Origin: Streptomyces antnestii
GTDB taxonomy: Bacteria > Actinomycetota > Actinomycetes > Streptomycetales > Streptomycetaceae
Reading direction: 5' to 3'
Assembly: GCF_004005495.1 (NCBI RefSeq)
Contig: NZ_RZYA01000005.1
Location: forward strand, 372,001 to 436,000
Length of the DNA: 64,000 nucleotides
Shown: positions 9,981-22,620 of the stretch, in pieces
Position numbering within the stretch: position 1 is the stretch's first letter
Layout of the letters: each line of letters opens with the position of its first letter
Notes under the pieces: model-generated
What the model saw: only the letters and a program-made list of their open reading frames with translations
Told to the model about the DNA's origin: nothing
The model's database searches: none
Made by a program: the position numbers and the translations under genes

Positions 9981-10023
9981 GCCCAAGGGGCGGGCCGCGA
10001 AAACGCGGGCCCGCCCCTTGGGC
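9981..10023 (-). terminator. Terminator stem-loop downstream of bldD
   Basis: The arm GCCCAAGGGGCGGGC (9981-9995) and its complement GCCCGCCCCTTGGGC (10009-10023) pair perfectly, with an inner GCG/CGC pair and an AAAA tip. It lies 37 bases past the bldD stop on the minus strand, so it probably ends bldD transcription and insulates it from efp-nusB. Confidence 0.75.
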
Positions 10024-10059
10024 GTGACGTTTCTGCCGAGTGCTGCCGGACGCCGTCCG

Positions 10060-10560
10060 TCAGAGGTCTTCGTGCGCGACGGCACGACGTGCGTCGGCGT
10101 CCAGAACACCCCAGCTGATGAGCTGCTCGGTGAGGACCGAGGGCGACTGGTCGTAGATGACGGCGAGGGTGCGCAGGTCGTCCTGGCGGATCGACAGCAC
10201 CTTGCCGTTGTAGTCGCCGCGCTGCGACTGGATCGTCGCCGCGTAGCGCTGCAGGGGGCCCGCCTTCTCCGGCGGGACGTGGGCCAGGCGCTCCAGGTCG
10301 AGGACGAGCTTCGGCGGGGGCTCGGCGGCGCCGCCCGGCGTGGTGCCCGGCAGGAGCTCCTGCACCGGCACCCCGTAGAAGTCCGCCAGCTCTGCGAGGC
10401 GCTGCACGGTCACGGCACGGTCGCCGCGCTCGTACGAACCGACCACGACCGCCTTCCAGCGTCCCTGGGACTTCTCCTCGACACCATGGAGGGAAAGGCC
10501 CTGCTGGGTGCGGATGGCCCGGAGCTTGGCCCCGAGCTGTTTGGCGTATTCGCTGGACAT
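10060..10560 (-). CDS. bldD: Developmental master repressor BldD
   Basis: 166 residues. The N-terminal HTH (about 9-65) begins EYAKQLGAKLRAIRTQQGLS. The C-terminal domain has the c-di-GMP signature R114-G-D116, eight residues, then R125-Q-D-D128, the same motif and spacing known for Streptomyces BldD. BldD dimerises through tetrameric c-di-GMP and represses sporulation genes during vegetative growth. It is transcribed alone, divergently from pyrR. A consensus-matching BldD box lies 63 bases upstream of its start, consistent with the autoregulation known for this gene. Confidence 0.98.
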   Translation of the reverse strand: MSSEYAKQLGAKLRAIRTQQGLSLHGVEEKSQGRWKAVVVGSYERGDRAVTVQRLAELADFYGVPVQELLPGTTPGGAAEPPPKLVLDLERLAHVPPEKAGPLQRYAATIQSQRGDYNGKVLSIRQDDLRTLAVIYDQSPSVLTEQLISWGVLDADARRAVAHEDL

Positions 10561-10622
10561 ATAGCTCCCGGACGCTGTATCAACGTGCGGCTCCGCCGCG
10601 TGGCTGGTAACTCACTGTGAGG

Positions 10623-10636
10623 TTACGCAGCGTTAC
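10623..10636. promoter_or_regulatory. BldD box in the bldD promoter region
   Basis: TTACGCAGCGTTAC matches the published BldD consensus tnACnC(A/T)GnGTnA at every fixed position, with a perfect ACGC-A-GCGT core. It is 63 bases upstream of the bldD start codon and in the bldD/pyrR intergenic region. A second, weaker palindrome, GTAACTCACTGTGAGGTTAC, overlaps it on the left (about 10607-10626). Confidence 0.8.
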
Positions 10637-10755
10637 TTGGCTGCGTCAAGCCGAATGGTCCGTACCGACCTTCCCTCGGAACGCTGTCCGGCGCACCTCC
10701 AGGGGGGTGATCGGCGGCGTTGCGGGCCTGGTAGCGTGGAGGGCGCAAATCCGAC

Positions 10756-11378
<623 letters not shown>

Positions 11379-11458
11379 CACTCTCAGCACCGCCCTGAGG
11401 GTGCCGCCGCGCGCCCGTATGCCCGAATACTCCTGAACTTTCCTACGGAGCCCTCCCG

Positions 11459-12445
11459 ATGATGCGACACCTCATCTCGGCCGCCGACCTCACCCGCGAC
11501 GACGCCGTCCTCATCCTCGACACCGCCGAGGAGATGGCCCGGGTCGCCGACCGGCCGATCAAGAAACTGCCCGCGCTGCGCGGCCGTACGATCTGCAACC
11601 TCTTCTTCGAGGACTCGACCCGCACCCGGATCTCCTTCGAAGCCGCCGAGAAGCGCCTGTCCGCCGACGTCATCAACTTCACCGCCAAGGGATCCAGCGT
11701 CTCCAAGGGCGAGTCCCTCAAGGACACCGCCCAGACCCTGGAGGCGATGGGCGTCGACGCCGTCGTCATCCGGCACAGCGCCTCCGGCGCGCCCTACCGG
11801 CTCGCCAACTCCGGCTGGATCGACGCCCCCGTCATCAACGCGGGCGACGGCACCCACCAGCACCCCACGCAGGCGCTCCTCGACGCGTTCACGATGCGCC
11901 GCCGCCTGGTCGGCCGTGACGCCGGACTCGGCAGGGACCTCGAAGGCAAGCGCATCACGCTCGTCGGCGACGTCCTGCACAGCCGCGTCGCCCGTTCGAA
12001 CGTCGACCTGCTGCACACCCTCGGCGCCGAGGTGACCGTCGTCGCCCCGCCCACCCTGGTCCCCGTCGGCGTCGAGACCTGGCCCTGCGAGGTCTCGTAC
12101 GACCTCGACAGCACCCTGCCGAAGTCCGACGCCGTGATGCTGCTGCGCGTCCAGCGCGAGCGGATGAACGCCGCGTTCTTCCCGACCGAGCGCGAGTACA
12201 GCCGCCGCTACGGCCTGGACGCCGAGCGCATGGCGAAGATGCCCGAGCACGCCATCGTGATGCACCCGGGCCCGATGGTCCGCGGCATGGAGATCACCGC
12301 CGAGGTCGCCGACTCCGACCGCTGCACGGTCGTCGAGCAGGTCGCCAACGGTGTGCACACGCGGATGGCCGTCCTCTACCTGCTTCTGGGCGGCAACGAG
12401 CCCGCCGTCAGTCACGCCCGCCCCGTCGAATCGGAGAACAAGTAA
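11459..12445 (+). CDS. pyrB: Aspartate carbamoyltransferase, catalytic chain
   Basis: 328 residues from ATG 11459 (a second ATG at 11462 is equally possible; ACGGAG at 11445-11450). The carbamoyl-phosphate loop [13 protein letters not shown] and the aspartate-side [18 protein letters not shown] are intact, as is HPGPM near the C-terminus. It catalyses the first committed step of pyrimidine synthesis. No pyrI regulatory chain is present; pyrC follows two bases after the stop, as in actinobacteria whose ATCase associates with dihydroorotase. Confidence 0.96.
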   Translation: MMRHLISAADLTRDDAVLILDTAEEMARVADRPIKKLPALRGRTICNLFFEDSTRTRISFEAAEKRLSADVINFTAKGSSVSKGESLKDTAQTLEAMGVDAVVIRHSASGAPYRLANSGWIDAPVINAGDGTHQHPTQALLDAFTMRRRLVGRDAGLGRDLEGKRITLVGDVLHSRVARSNVDLLHTLGAEVTVVAPPTLVPVGVETWPCEVSYDLDSTLPKSDAVMLLRVQRERMNAAFFPTEREYSRRYGLDAERMAKMPEHAIVMHPGPMVRGMEITAEVADSDRCTVVEQVANGVHTRMAVLYLLLGGNEPAVSHARPVESENK

Positions 12446-12447
12446 CC

Positions 12448-13734
12448 ATGAGCAAGATCCTGATCCGCGGTGCGAAGGTGCTCGGCGGCGAGCCGCAGGA
12501 CGTGCTGATCGACGGCGAGACCATCGCCCAGGTCGGCACCGGTATCGAGGCCGGCGACGCGACCGTCGTCGAGGCCGGCGGCAAGATCCTCCTGCCGGGC
12601 CTCGTCGACCTGCACACCCACCTGCGCGAGCCCGGCCGCGAGGACTCCGAGACCGTCCTCACCGGCACCCGGGCCGCCGCCTCCGGTGGCTACACCTCGG
12701 TCTTCGCGATGGCCAACACCTTCCCCGTCGCCGACACCGCCGGCGTCGTCGAGCAGGTCTTCCGGCTCGGCCGGGAGCACGGCTACTGCGACGTCCAGCC
12801 CATCGGCGCCGTCACCGTCGGCCTCGAAGGCAAGAAGCTCGCCGAGCTCGGCGCCATGCACGAGTCCGCCGCCGGCGTCACCGTCTTCTCCGACGACGGC
12901 AAGTGCGTCGACGACGCCGTGATCATGCGCCGCGCCCTGGAGTACGTGAAGGCCTTCGGCGGCGTCGTCGCCCAGCACGCGCAGGAGCCCCGCCTCACCG
13001 AGGGCGCCCAGATGAACGAGGGCATCGTCTCCGCCGAGCTGGGCCTCGGCGGCTGGCCCGCCGTCGCCGAGGAGTCGATCATCGCCCGCGACGTGCTGCT
13101 CGCCGAGCACGTCGGCTCCCGCGTCCACATCTGCCACCTGTCGACCGCCGGCTCCGTCGAGATCGTGCGCTGGGCCAAGTCCCGCGGCATCGACGTCACC
13201 GCCGAGGTCACCCCGCACCACCTGCTCCTCACCGACGAGCTGGTCCGCTCGTACAACCCCGTCTACAAGGTCAACCCGCCGCTCCGTACGGAGAAGGACG
13301 TCATGGCCCTGCGCGAGGCGCTCGCCGACGGCACGATCGACATCGTCGCCACCGACCACGCCCCGCACCCGCACGAGGACAAGGACTGCGAGTGGGCCGC
13401 GGCGGCCATGGGCATGGTCGGCCTGGAGACGGCCCTGTCCGTCGTCCAGCAGACGATGGTCGAGACCGGCCTGCTCGACTGGGCCGGCGTCGCCGACCGT
13501 ATGTCCGTCAAGCCGGCGCAGATCGGCCGGGCCACCGGCCACGGACGGCCCGTCTCGGCGGGCGAGCCCGCGAACCTCGTCCTGGTCGACGCGGACTACC
13601 GTGGAGCGGTGGACCCCGCGGGCTTCGCCTCGCGCAGCCGCAACACCCCCTACGAGGGCCGTGAGCTGCCTGGACGCGTCACCCACACCTGGCTGCGGGG
13701 CAAGGCCACCCTCGCCGACGGGAAGCTCGCGTGA
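12448..13734 (+). CDS. pyrC: Dihydroorotase
   Basis: 428 residues, class I length. Metal ligands are visible in VDLHTHLREPG, the HICHLST block and ATDHAPHPHEDK; FSDDGKCVDD and the SVKPAQIGR block complete the amidohydrolase signature. It closes carbamoyl-aspartate to dihydroorotate. The start is two bases after pyrB, and the stop overlaps the GTG of the next ORF, so the genes are translationally coupled. Confidence 0.96.
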   Translation: MSKILIRGAKVLGGEPQDVLIDGETIAQVGTGIEAGDATVVEAGGKILLPGLVDLHTHLREPGREDSETVLTGTRAAASGGYTSVFAMANTFPVADTAGVVEQVFRLGREHGYCDVQPIGAVTVGLEGKKLAELGAMHESAAGVTVFSDDGKCVDDAVIMRRALEYVKAFGGVVAQHAQEPRLTEGAQMNEGIVSAELGLGGWPAVAEESIIARDVLLAEHVGSRVHICHLSTAGSVEIVRWAKSRGIDVTAEVTPHHLLLTDELVRSYNPVYKVNPPLRTEKDVMALREALADGTIDIVATDHAPHPHEDKDCEWAAAAMGMVGLETALSVVQQTMVETGLLDWAGVADRMSVKPAQIGRATGHGRPVSAGEPANLVLVDADYRGAVDPAGFASRSRNTPYEGRELPGRVTHTWLRGKATLADGKLA

Positions 13735-14363
13735 CACGACTGACGCAATCTCTGGCAGTGCTCGCCGCCGAACGGAAGTCGGCGGACGTGACGGACTGGC
13801 CCGACCGGATCGGCTGGATCGTCGGACTGCTGCTCTTCATCACGCTCGTCTACTGGCTGATGCGCCAGGGCTGGAAGTGGCGCGGCACCCTCCAGGGCGA
13901 CCTGCCGCCGCTCCCCGCCCGCCCGTCTCCCACCACCACCACGCTCAACGGAGGCGGCGAGCCGCCACTGCCCGGATCGCCGTCCGAGCCCGGTCCGGCC
14001 AGACTTGAGCTGAGCGGCCGCTACCACGGCTCCACGACCGCGGGGCAGTGGCTCGACCGCATCGTGGCGCACGGCCTCGGCACCCGTAGCCGCGTCGAGC
14101 TCACCCTCACGGACGCGGGTCTGGACGTCGTACGCCCCGGGGCCACGGACTTCTTCATCCCGGTGGGCGCGCTGCGCGAGGCCCGCCTCGACAAGGGCAT
14201 CGCCGGCAAGGTCCTCACGGAGGGCGGTCTCCTGATCGTCACCTGGGCGCACGGCGACAAGCTGATCGACTCCGGATTCCGCTCCGACCACGCGGCCGAG
14301 CAGGCCGAATGGGTCACCACCCTGACCAACATGATCAACACGACGGAAGGCACCGCACGATGA
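13731..14363 (+). CDS. Membrane-anchored PH-like protein of the pyr operon, function unknown
   Basis: 210 residues from GTG 13731, overlapping the pyrC stop and, at its end, the carA start. One transmembrane helix is visible at about residues 27-44 ([18 protein letters not shown]). A Pro/Thr-rich linker follows, and then a beta-rich domain (about 85-200) that reads like a bacterial PH domain. No enzyme motif is present. Tight coupling on both sides between pyrC and carA suggests a membrane-linked accessory role for the pathway, but there is no direct evidence. I do not recognise a named family. Confidence 0.8.
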   Translation: MTRLTQSLAVLAAERKSADVTDWPDRIGWIVGLLLFITLVYWLMRQGWKWRGTLQGDLPPLPARPSPTTTTLNGGGEPPLPGSPSEPGPARLELSGRYHGSTTAGQWLDRIVAHGLGTRSRVELTLTDAGLDVVRPGATDFFIPVGALREARLDKGIAGKVLTEGGLLIVTWAHGDKLIDSGFRSDHAAEQAEWVTTLTNMINTTEGTAR

Positions 14364-15494
14364 CGACCTCCACCCGGGGAGCCGCCCACGCTCCCGCCGT
14401 ACTCGTCCTGGAGGACGGCCGCATCTTCCGCGGCCGCGCCTACGGGGCCACGGGGGAGACCTTCGGCGAGGCGGTCTTCTCCACCGGCATGACCGGCTAC
14501 CAGGAGACCCTGACCGACCCGTCGTACCACCGCCAGGTCGTCGTGATGACCGCCCCGCACGTCGGCAACACCGGCGTCAACGACGAGGACCCCGAGTCCG
14601 GGCGGATCTGGGTCGCCGGTTACGTCGTGCGCGACCCCGCGCGCGTGCCCTCCAACTGGCGCGCCAAGCGCTCCCTCGACGAGGAGCTGCGCAAGCAGGG
14701 CGTCGTCGGCATCAGCGGCATCGACACCCGCGCCCTGACCCGCCACCTGCGCGAGCGCGGCGCCATGCGCGTCGGCATCTTCTCCGGCAACGCGCTGCCC
14801 GACGCGGGCACGATGCTCGCCGAGGTCCGCCAGGCCCCCGAGATGCAGGGCGCGAACCTCTCCGCCGAGGTCGCCACCAAGGAGGCGTACGTCGTCCCCG
14901 CCATCGGTGAGAAGAAGTTCACCGTCGCCGCGGTCGACCTGGGCATCAAGGGCATGACCCCGCACCGCATGGCCGAGCGCGGCATCGAGGTCCACGTGCT
15001 GCCCGCCACGGCCACCGCCGAGGACGTCTACGCCGTGAACCCCGACGGCGTGTTCTTCTCCAACGGTCCGGGCGACCCGGCCACCGCCGACGGCCCCGTC
15101 GCCGTCATGAAGGACGTACTCGCCCGCAAGACGCCGCTCTTCGGTATCTGCTTCGGCAACCAGATCCTCGGCCGCGCGCTCGGCTTCGGCACCTACAAGC
15201 TGAAGTACGGCCACCGCGGCATCAACCAGCCCGTGCAGGACCGCACGACCGGCAAGGTCGAGGTCACCGCGCACAACCACGGATTCGCCGTCGACGCCCC
15301 GCTCGACCAGGTCTCCGCCACCCCGTACGGCCGCGCCGAGGTCTCCCACGTCTGCCTGAACGACCAGGTCGTCGAGGGCCTCCAGCTGCTCGACCAGCCG
15401 GCCTTCTCCGTCCAGTACCACCCCGAAGCGGCCGCCGGCCCGCACGACGCCGCGTACCTGTTCGACCGCTTCGTAGAGCTCATGGAGGGCCAGC

Positions 15495-15502
<8 letters not shown>
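14360..15502 (+). CDS. carA: Carbamoyl-phosphate synthase, small (glutaminase) chain
   Basis: 380 residues from ATG 14360, in the ATGA overlap with the previous ORF. The N-terminal CPSase domain ([17 protein letters not shown]) is followed by a class I glutamine amidotransferase with nucleophile Cys in [14 protein letters not shown] and the His-Glu pair in [12 protein letters not shown]. It supplies ammonia to CarB for carbamoyl phosphate, shared by the pyrimidine and arginine pathways. It overlaps carB by eight bases. Confidence 0.96.
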
Positions 15503-18803
<3,301 letters not shown>

Positions 18804-18810
18804 CAGCCCA

Positions 18811-18842
18811 TGAGGGGGACACCGGAAACGGTGTCCCCCTCA
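18811..18842 (+). terminator. Perfect stem-loop between carB and pyrD
   Basis: TGAGGGGGACACCG, a GAAA tetraloop, then CGGTGTCCCCCTCA. The arms are perfectly complementary over 14 bp. It begins eight bases after the carB stop and ends 17 bases before the pyrD ATG. There is no T tract, so it may be a partial terminator or an mRNA-stabilising processing site that sets the pyrD-pyrF level. Confidence 0.65.
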
Positions 18843-18859
18843 GTGTGAGGACACCCACG

Positions 18860-19969
18860 ATGTACAAATTCTTCTTCAACCTCGTCTTCAAGCGCATGGA
18901 CCCCGAGCAGGCCCACCACCTGGCCTTCCGCTGGATCCGCCTCGCGGCCCGTGTCCCCGTCCTGCGCACCTTCGTGGCCGCCGCCCTCGCGCCCCGCCAC
19001 AAGGAGCTGCGCACGGAGGCCTTCGGCCTGCGCATGCACGGCCCCTTCGGGCTCGCGGCCGGCTTCGACAAGAACGCCGTCGCGATCGACGGCATGACGA
19101 TGCTCGGCTTCGACCACATCGAGATCGGCACCGTCACGGGCGAGCCGCAGCCCGGCAACCCCAAGAAGCGCCTGTTCCGCCTCGTGCAGGACCGCGCGCT
19201 CATCAACCGCATGGGCTTCAACAACGAGGGCTCCGCAGCCGTGGCGGACCGCCTGGCGGCCCGCAAGGCCGTCTTCAAGGCGACCGTCGGCGTCAACATC
19301 GGCAAGACCAAGGTCGTGCCCGAGGAGGAGGCCGCCGGCGACTACGTGAAGTCGACCGAGCGGCTCGCCGCCCACGCCGACTACCTCGTCGTGAACGTCT
19401 CGTCGCCGAACACGCCCGGGCTGCGCAACCTCCAGGCCACCGAGGCGCTGCGCCCGCTCCTGACCGCCGTGCGCGAGGCCGCCGACCGCACGGTCACCTC
19501 GCGCCGCGTCCCGCTCCTCGTCAAGATCGCCCCCGACCTGGCCGACGAGGACGTCGACGCCGTCGCCGACCTGGCGGTCGAGCTCGGCCTCGACGGGATC
19601 ATCGCCACGAACACCACCATCGCGCGCGACGGCCTCGGCCTGACCTCCGACCCGTCCCTCGTGAAGGAGACCGGCGGCCTGTCCGGCGCCCCCCTGAAGA
19701 CCCGCTCCCTGGAGGTCCTGCGGCGCCTCTACGCGCGCGTGGGCGACCGCATCACCCTCGTGGGCGTCGGCGGCATCGAGAACGCCGAGGACGCCTGGCA
19801 GCGCATCCTCGCCGGCGCCACCCTGGTCCAGGGCTACAGCGCCTTCATCTACGAAGGCCCGTTCTACGCCCGCGCGATCCACAAGGGCCTCGCCGCCCGC
19901 CTGAACAACTCTCCGTACGCCACCCTCGCCGACGCCGTCGGCGCCGACGTGAAGAAGGCCCGCGCATGA
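18860..19969 (+). CDS. pyrD: Dihydroorotate dehydrogenase, quinone-dependent (class 2)
   Basis: 369 residues from ATG 18860; an in-frame GTG at 18845 lies inside the hairpin foot and is less likely. The amphipathic N-terminus YKFFFNLVFKRMDPEQAHHL is the membrane-associating class 2 extension. FMN-binding and catalytic blocks are GLAAGFDKNAVAIDGM, NRMGFNNEG and VVNVSSPNTPGLRNLQ, the last with the catalytic serine. It oxidises dihydroorotate to orotate with electrons passing to quinone. The stop overlaps the pyrF start by four bases. Confidence 0.96.
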   Translation: MYKFFFNLVFKRMDPEQAHHLAFRWIRLAARVPVLRTFVAAALAPRHKELRTEAFGLRMHGPFGLAAGFDKNAVAIDGMTMLGFDHIEIGTVTGEPQPGNPKKRLFRLVQDRALINRMGFNNEGSAAVADRLAARKAVFKATVGVNIGKTKVVPEEEAAGDYVKSTERLAAHADYLVVNVSSPNTPGLRNLQATEALRPLLTAVREAADRTVTSRRVPLLVKIAPDLADEDVDAVADLAVELGLDGIIATNTTIARDGLGLTSDPSLVKETGGLSGAPLKTRSLEVLRRLYARVGDRITLVGVGGIENAEDAWQRILAGATLVQGYSAFIYEGPFYARAIHKGLAARLNNSPYATLADAVGADVKKARA

Positions 19970-20811
19970 CCGTTCTCGAGCCCTTCGGCGCCCGCCTGCG
20001 CCGCGCCATGGACGAGCGCGGCCCCCTGTGCGTCGGCATCGACCCGCACGCCGCGCTCCTGTCGGCCTGGGGCCTGAACGACGACATCGACGGCCTGGAG
20101 CGCTTCACGCGGATCTCCGTCGAGGCCCTCGCCGACACCGTCGCCGTCGTCAAGCCGCAGTCGGCCTTCTTCGAGCGCTTCGGCTCGCGCGGCGTCGCCG
20201 TCCTGGAGCGCGCCGTCGCCGACCTGCGCGCCGCCGGCACGCTCGTCGTCATGGACGCCAAGCGCGGCGACATCGGCTCCACCATGGCCGCGTACGCGGA
20301 GACCTTCCTGCACAAGGACTCCCCGCTGTTCTCGGACGCCCTGACCGTCTCGCCGTACCTCGGCTACGGGTCCCTCAAGCCCGCCGTCGACCTGGCGCGC
20401 GAGTCCGGCGCCGGGCTCTTCGTCCTCGCCCTCACCTCCAATCCGGAGGGCGGCGAGGTCCAGCACGCGGTGCGCGCCGACGGACGGAACGTGGGCGCGA
20501 CGATGCTCGCCCATCTCGCCGAGGAGAACGCGGGCGAGACGCCCATGGGCTCCTTCGGCGCCGTCGTCGGGGCGACCCTCGGTGACCTGTCCTCGTACGA
20601 CCTGGACATCAACGGTCCGCTCCTGGCGCCCGGCATCGGCGCCCAGGGCGCGACCCCGGCGGATCTGCCGGCCGTCTTCGGCGCGGCCGCGCGCAACGTC
20701 GTCCCGAACGTCAGCCGCGCCGTCCTGAAGGCCGGGCCGTCGGTCGGCGCCCTGCGCGAGGCGTCGGTCCGCTTCGCCGACGAGGTCCGCGCGGCGGTCG
20801 CCTCCGCCTGA
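19966..20811 (+). CDS. pyrF: Orotidine 5'-phosphate decarboxylase (long, type 2)
   Basis: 281 residues, the longer actinobacterial type. The catalytic Asp-x-Lys-x-x-Asp is in VVMDAKRGDIGSTMAAYAE. LCVGIDPHAALL near the N-terminus and APGIGAQGATPADL near the C-terminus are the phosphate-binding parts. It decarboxylates OMP to UMP and is the last gene of the pyr operon; a strong GC-rich stem-loop starts 16 bases downstream. Confidence 0.96.
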   Translation: MTVLEPFGARLRRAMDERGPLCVGIDPHAALLSAWGLNDDIDGLERFTRISVEALADTVAVVKPQSAFFERFGSRGVAVLERAVADLRAAGTLVVMDAKRGDIGSTMAAYAETFLHKDSPLFSDALTVSPYLGYGSLKPAVDLARESGAGLFVLALTSNPEGGEVQHAVRADGRNVGATMLAHLAEENAGETPMGSFGAVVGATLGDLSSYDLDINGPLLAPGIGAQGATPADLPAVFGAAARNVVPNVSRAVLKAGPSVGALREASVRFADEVRAAVASA

Positions 20812-20826
20812 CCTCCGATGCGCCCC

Positions 20827-20861
20827 CGAAGGCCCCCGCACGCCCCGTGCGGGGGCCTTCG
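20827..20861 (+). terminator. Terminator stem-loop after pyrF
   Basis: CGAAGGCCCCCGCACG (20827-20842) and CGTGCGGGGGCCTTCG (20846-20861) form a perfect 16-bp stem around a CCC loop. There is no T tract, as is common for Streptomyces terminators. It closes the pyr operon. Confidence 0.82.
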
Positions 20862-21205
20862 ACGTGCTGATTCGAGGTGATGAGAGGGCCTGTCGGGGTG
20901 CTGTGAGGGTCCCCGGGAGGGCCCCGAAGAGCTTCTTTGACCATTCCGTGATGTTTCAGTGAGGCCTCGGGGAGGGCTTCACATCCGGATCCGGACCGAA
21001 ATCCGGGGCGATTTGTCTGTAATGTCGGGCTCGATGGAGGCTGACCAGGACTTTTCGTCTGTTCTCGCTGACTCAGGCGGCCCGGGCCGCTAGTCTCCGT
21101 CGAGAGCCAACGGGTAAGCACATTGCTCGTTGCTCACCAGGTGTGGGGCGACTAGGTTCCTCACCGGTCCGTATCCGACAGTTCGACATCCGAGGTGACG
21201 TAGGC
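20862..21205 (+). promoter_or_regulatory. 344-base intergenic leader before mihF
   Basis: No credible ORF is present on either strand. The stretch must hold the mihF promoter, but I cannot assign -35 and -10 elements with confidence. An imperfect inverted repeat, GGTAAGCA (21113-21120) with TGCTCACC (21131-21138), lies about 70 bases before the start codon and could be an operator or leader hairpin. Confidence 0.45.
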
Positions 21206-21529
21206 GTGGCTCTTCCGCCCCTTACCCCTGAACAGCGCGCAGCCGCGCTCGAAAAGGCCGCCGCGGCTCGCCGGGAGCGGGCCGAGGTCAAGAATCGACT
21301 CAAGCACTCCGGCGCCTCCTTGCACGAGGTCATCAAGCAGGGGCAGGAGAACGACGTCATCGGCAAGATGAAGGTCTCCGCCCTCCTGGAGTCCCTCCCC
21401 GGCGTGGGCAAGGTCCGCGCCAAGCAGATCATGGAGCGGCTCGGAATCTCCGAGAGCCGCCGCGTGCGCGGACTGGGTTCCAACCAGATCGCGTCCCTGG
21501 AGCGCGAGTTCGGCAGCACCGGCGCCTGA
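21206..21529 (+). CDS. mihF: Actinobacterial integration host factor (sIHF/mIHF)
   Basis: 107 residues from GTG 21206, giving [20 protein letters not shown], the known sIHF N-terminus; a longer in-frame start at 21143 would add 21 unrelated residues. A long N-terminal helix is followed by the helix-two-turn-helix DNA-binding domain, with [20 protein letters not shown] and [14 protein letters not shown]. This nucleoid protein bends and compacts DNA and affects antibiotic production and sporulation in Streptomyces. It stands between the pyr operon and gmk, its conserved place. Confidence 0.97.
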   Translation: MALPPLTPEQRAAALEKAAAARRERAEVKNRLKHSGASLHEVIKQGQENDVIGKMKVSALLESLPGVGKVRAKQIMERLGISESRRVRGLGSNQIASLEREFGSTGA

Positions 21530-21587
21530 TTCCGGGTGCCCGGACCGGCTGGTCCGGGCACCACGGGATTGCTGGAATAATCGGTGC

Positions 21588-22181
21588 ATGGCTGCAACAT
21601 CCCGGGGGACGACCCCCGTACCCCCGGACGCACGTCCGCGGCTGACCGTGCTCTCCGGCCCCTCAGGGGTCGGCAAGAGCACGGTCGTCGCTCATATGCG
21701 CAAGGTTCACCCCGAGGTCTGGCTCTCGGTGTCGGCGACGACCCGCAAGCCGCGCCCCGGCGAGAAGCACGGTGTCCACTACTTCTTCGTCACCGACGAG
21801 GAGATGGACAAGCTGATCGCCAACGGCGAACTCCTCGAGTGGGCCGAGTTCGCGGGCAACCGGTACGGGACCCCGCGCAGGGCCGTCCTGGACCGGCTCG
21901 AGTCGGGCGAACCCGTCCTCCTCGAGATCGACCTCCAGGGCGCCAGGCTCGTGCGCGAGTCCATGCCCGAGGCGCAGCTCGTCTTCCTCGCCCCGCCGAG
22001 CTGGGACGAGCTGGTCCGCCGGCTCACCGGCCGGGGGACCGAGGCCCCCGAGGTCATCGAGCGCCGGCTCGCGGCCGCCAAGGTGGAGCTCGCGGCCGAG
22101 GCGGAATTCGATACGACCCTTGTCAATACCTCCGTCGAGGATGTAGCGCGTGAGCTGCTAGCCTTGGTGAAGGTTCTTTGA
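21588..22181 (+). CDS. gmk: Guanylate kinase
   Basis: 197 residues. The P-loop is [16 protein letters not shown], the GMP-binding region [19 protein letters not shown], and the lid is [16 protein letters not shown]. It phosphorylates GMP to GDP. The short variable N-terminus (about 16 residues before the core strand) is usual for actinobacteria. rpoZ follows 37 bases on, the widespread gmk-rpoZ-coaBC order. Confidence 0.96.
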   Translation: MAATSRGTTPVPPDARPRLTVLSGPSGVGKSTVVAHMRKVHPEVWLSVSATTRKPRPGEKHGVHYFFVTDEEMDKLIANGELLEWAEFAGNRYGTPRRAVLDRLESGEPVLLEIDLQGARLVRESMPEAQLVFLAPPSWDELVRRLTGRGTEAPEVIERRLAAAKVELAAEAEFDTTLVNTSVEDVARELLALVKVL

Positions 22182-22218
22182 TCTTTACCTCATTCTTCAC
22201 CCCATCGGAAGGCAGAGA

Positions 22219-22491
22219 GTGTCCTCTTCCATTACCGCGCCCGAGGGCATCATCAACCCGCCGATTGATGAGCTGCTCGAAGCCACCGACTCGAAGTACA
22301 GCCTGGTCATCTACGCCGCCAAGCGCGCGCGTCAGATCAACGCGTACTACTCGCAGCTCGGTGAGGGCCTGCTCGAGTACGTCGGCCCGCTCGTCGACAC
22401 GCACGTCCACGAGAAGCCCCTGTCGATCGCGCTCCGCGAGATCAACGCGGGTCTGCTGACCTCCGAGGCCATCGAGGGCCCCGCGCAGTAG
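22219..22491 (+). CDS. rpoZ: RNA polymerase omega subunit
   Basis: 90 residues from GTG 22219. The omega signature is [20 protein letters not shown] and [17 protein letters not shown], and [11 protein letters not shown] is the conserved C-terminal block. Omega assists assembly and stability of the polymerase beta' subunit. A strong terminator follows 19 bases after the stop, separating it from coaBC. Confidence 0.96.
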   Translation: MSSSITAPEGIINPPIDELLEATDSKYSLVIYAAKRARQINAYYSQLGEGLLEYVGPLVDTHVHEKPLSIALREINAGLLTSEAIEGPAQ

Positions 22492-22510
22492 GCACAGTTT
22501 TTCTTCCTTC

Positions 22511-22547
22511 ACCACAGGCCCGGCAGCGACACTGCCGGGCCTGTGGT
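22511..22547 (+). terminator. Terminator stem-loop after rpoZ
   Basis: ACCACAGGCCCGGCAG and CTGCCGGGCCTGTGGT form a perfect 16-bp stem around CGACA. TTTTTCTTCCTT lies just upstream rather than downstream on the plus strand. It sits between rpoZ and coaBC. Confidence 0.8.
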
Positions 22548-22620
22548 GTGTCATGGAGGCGTACGAAACGTTTTCTTGAACAGGTGCGGGTTCTTGAACA
22601 GGTGCGGGGAGGCACAGACG

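Noticed and set aside
11384..12415. Minus-strand frames opposite pyrB
   Set aside because: Shadows of pyrB; no independent support.
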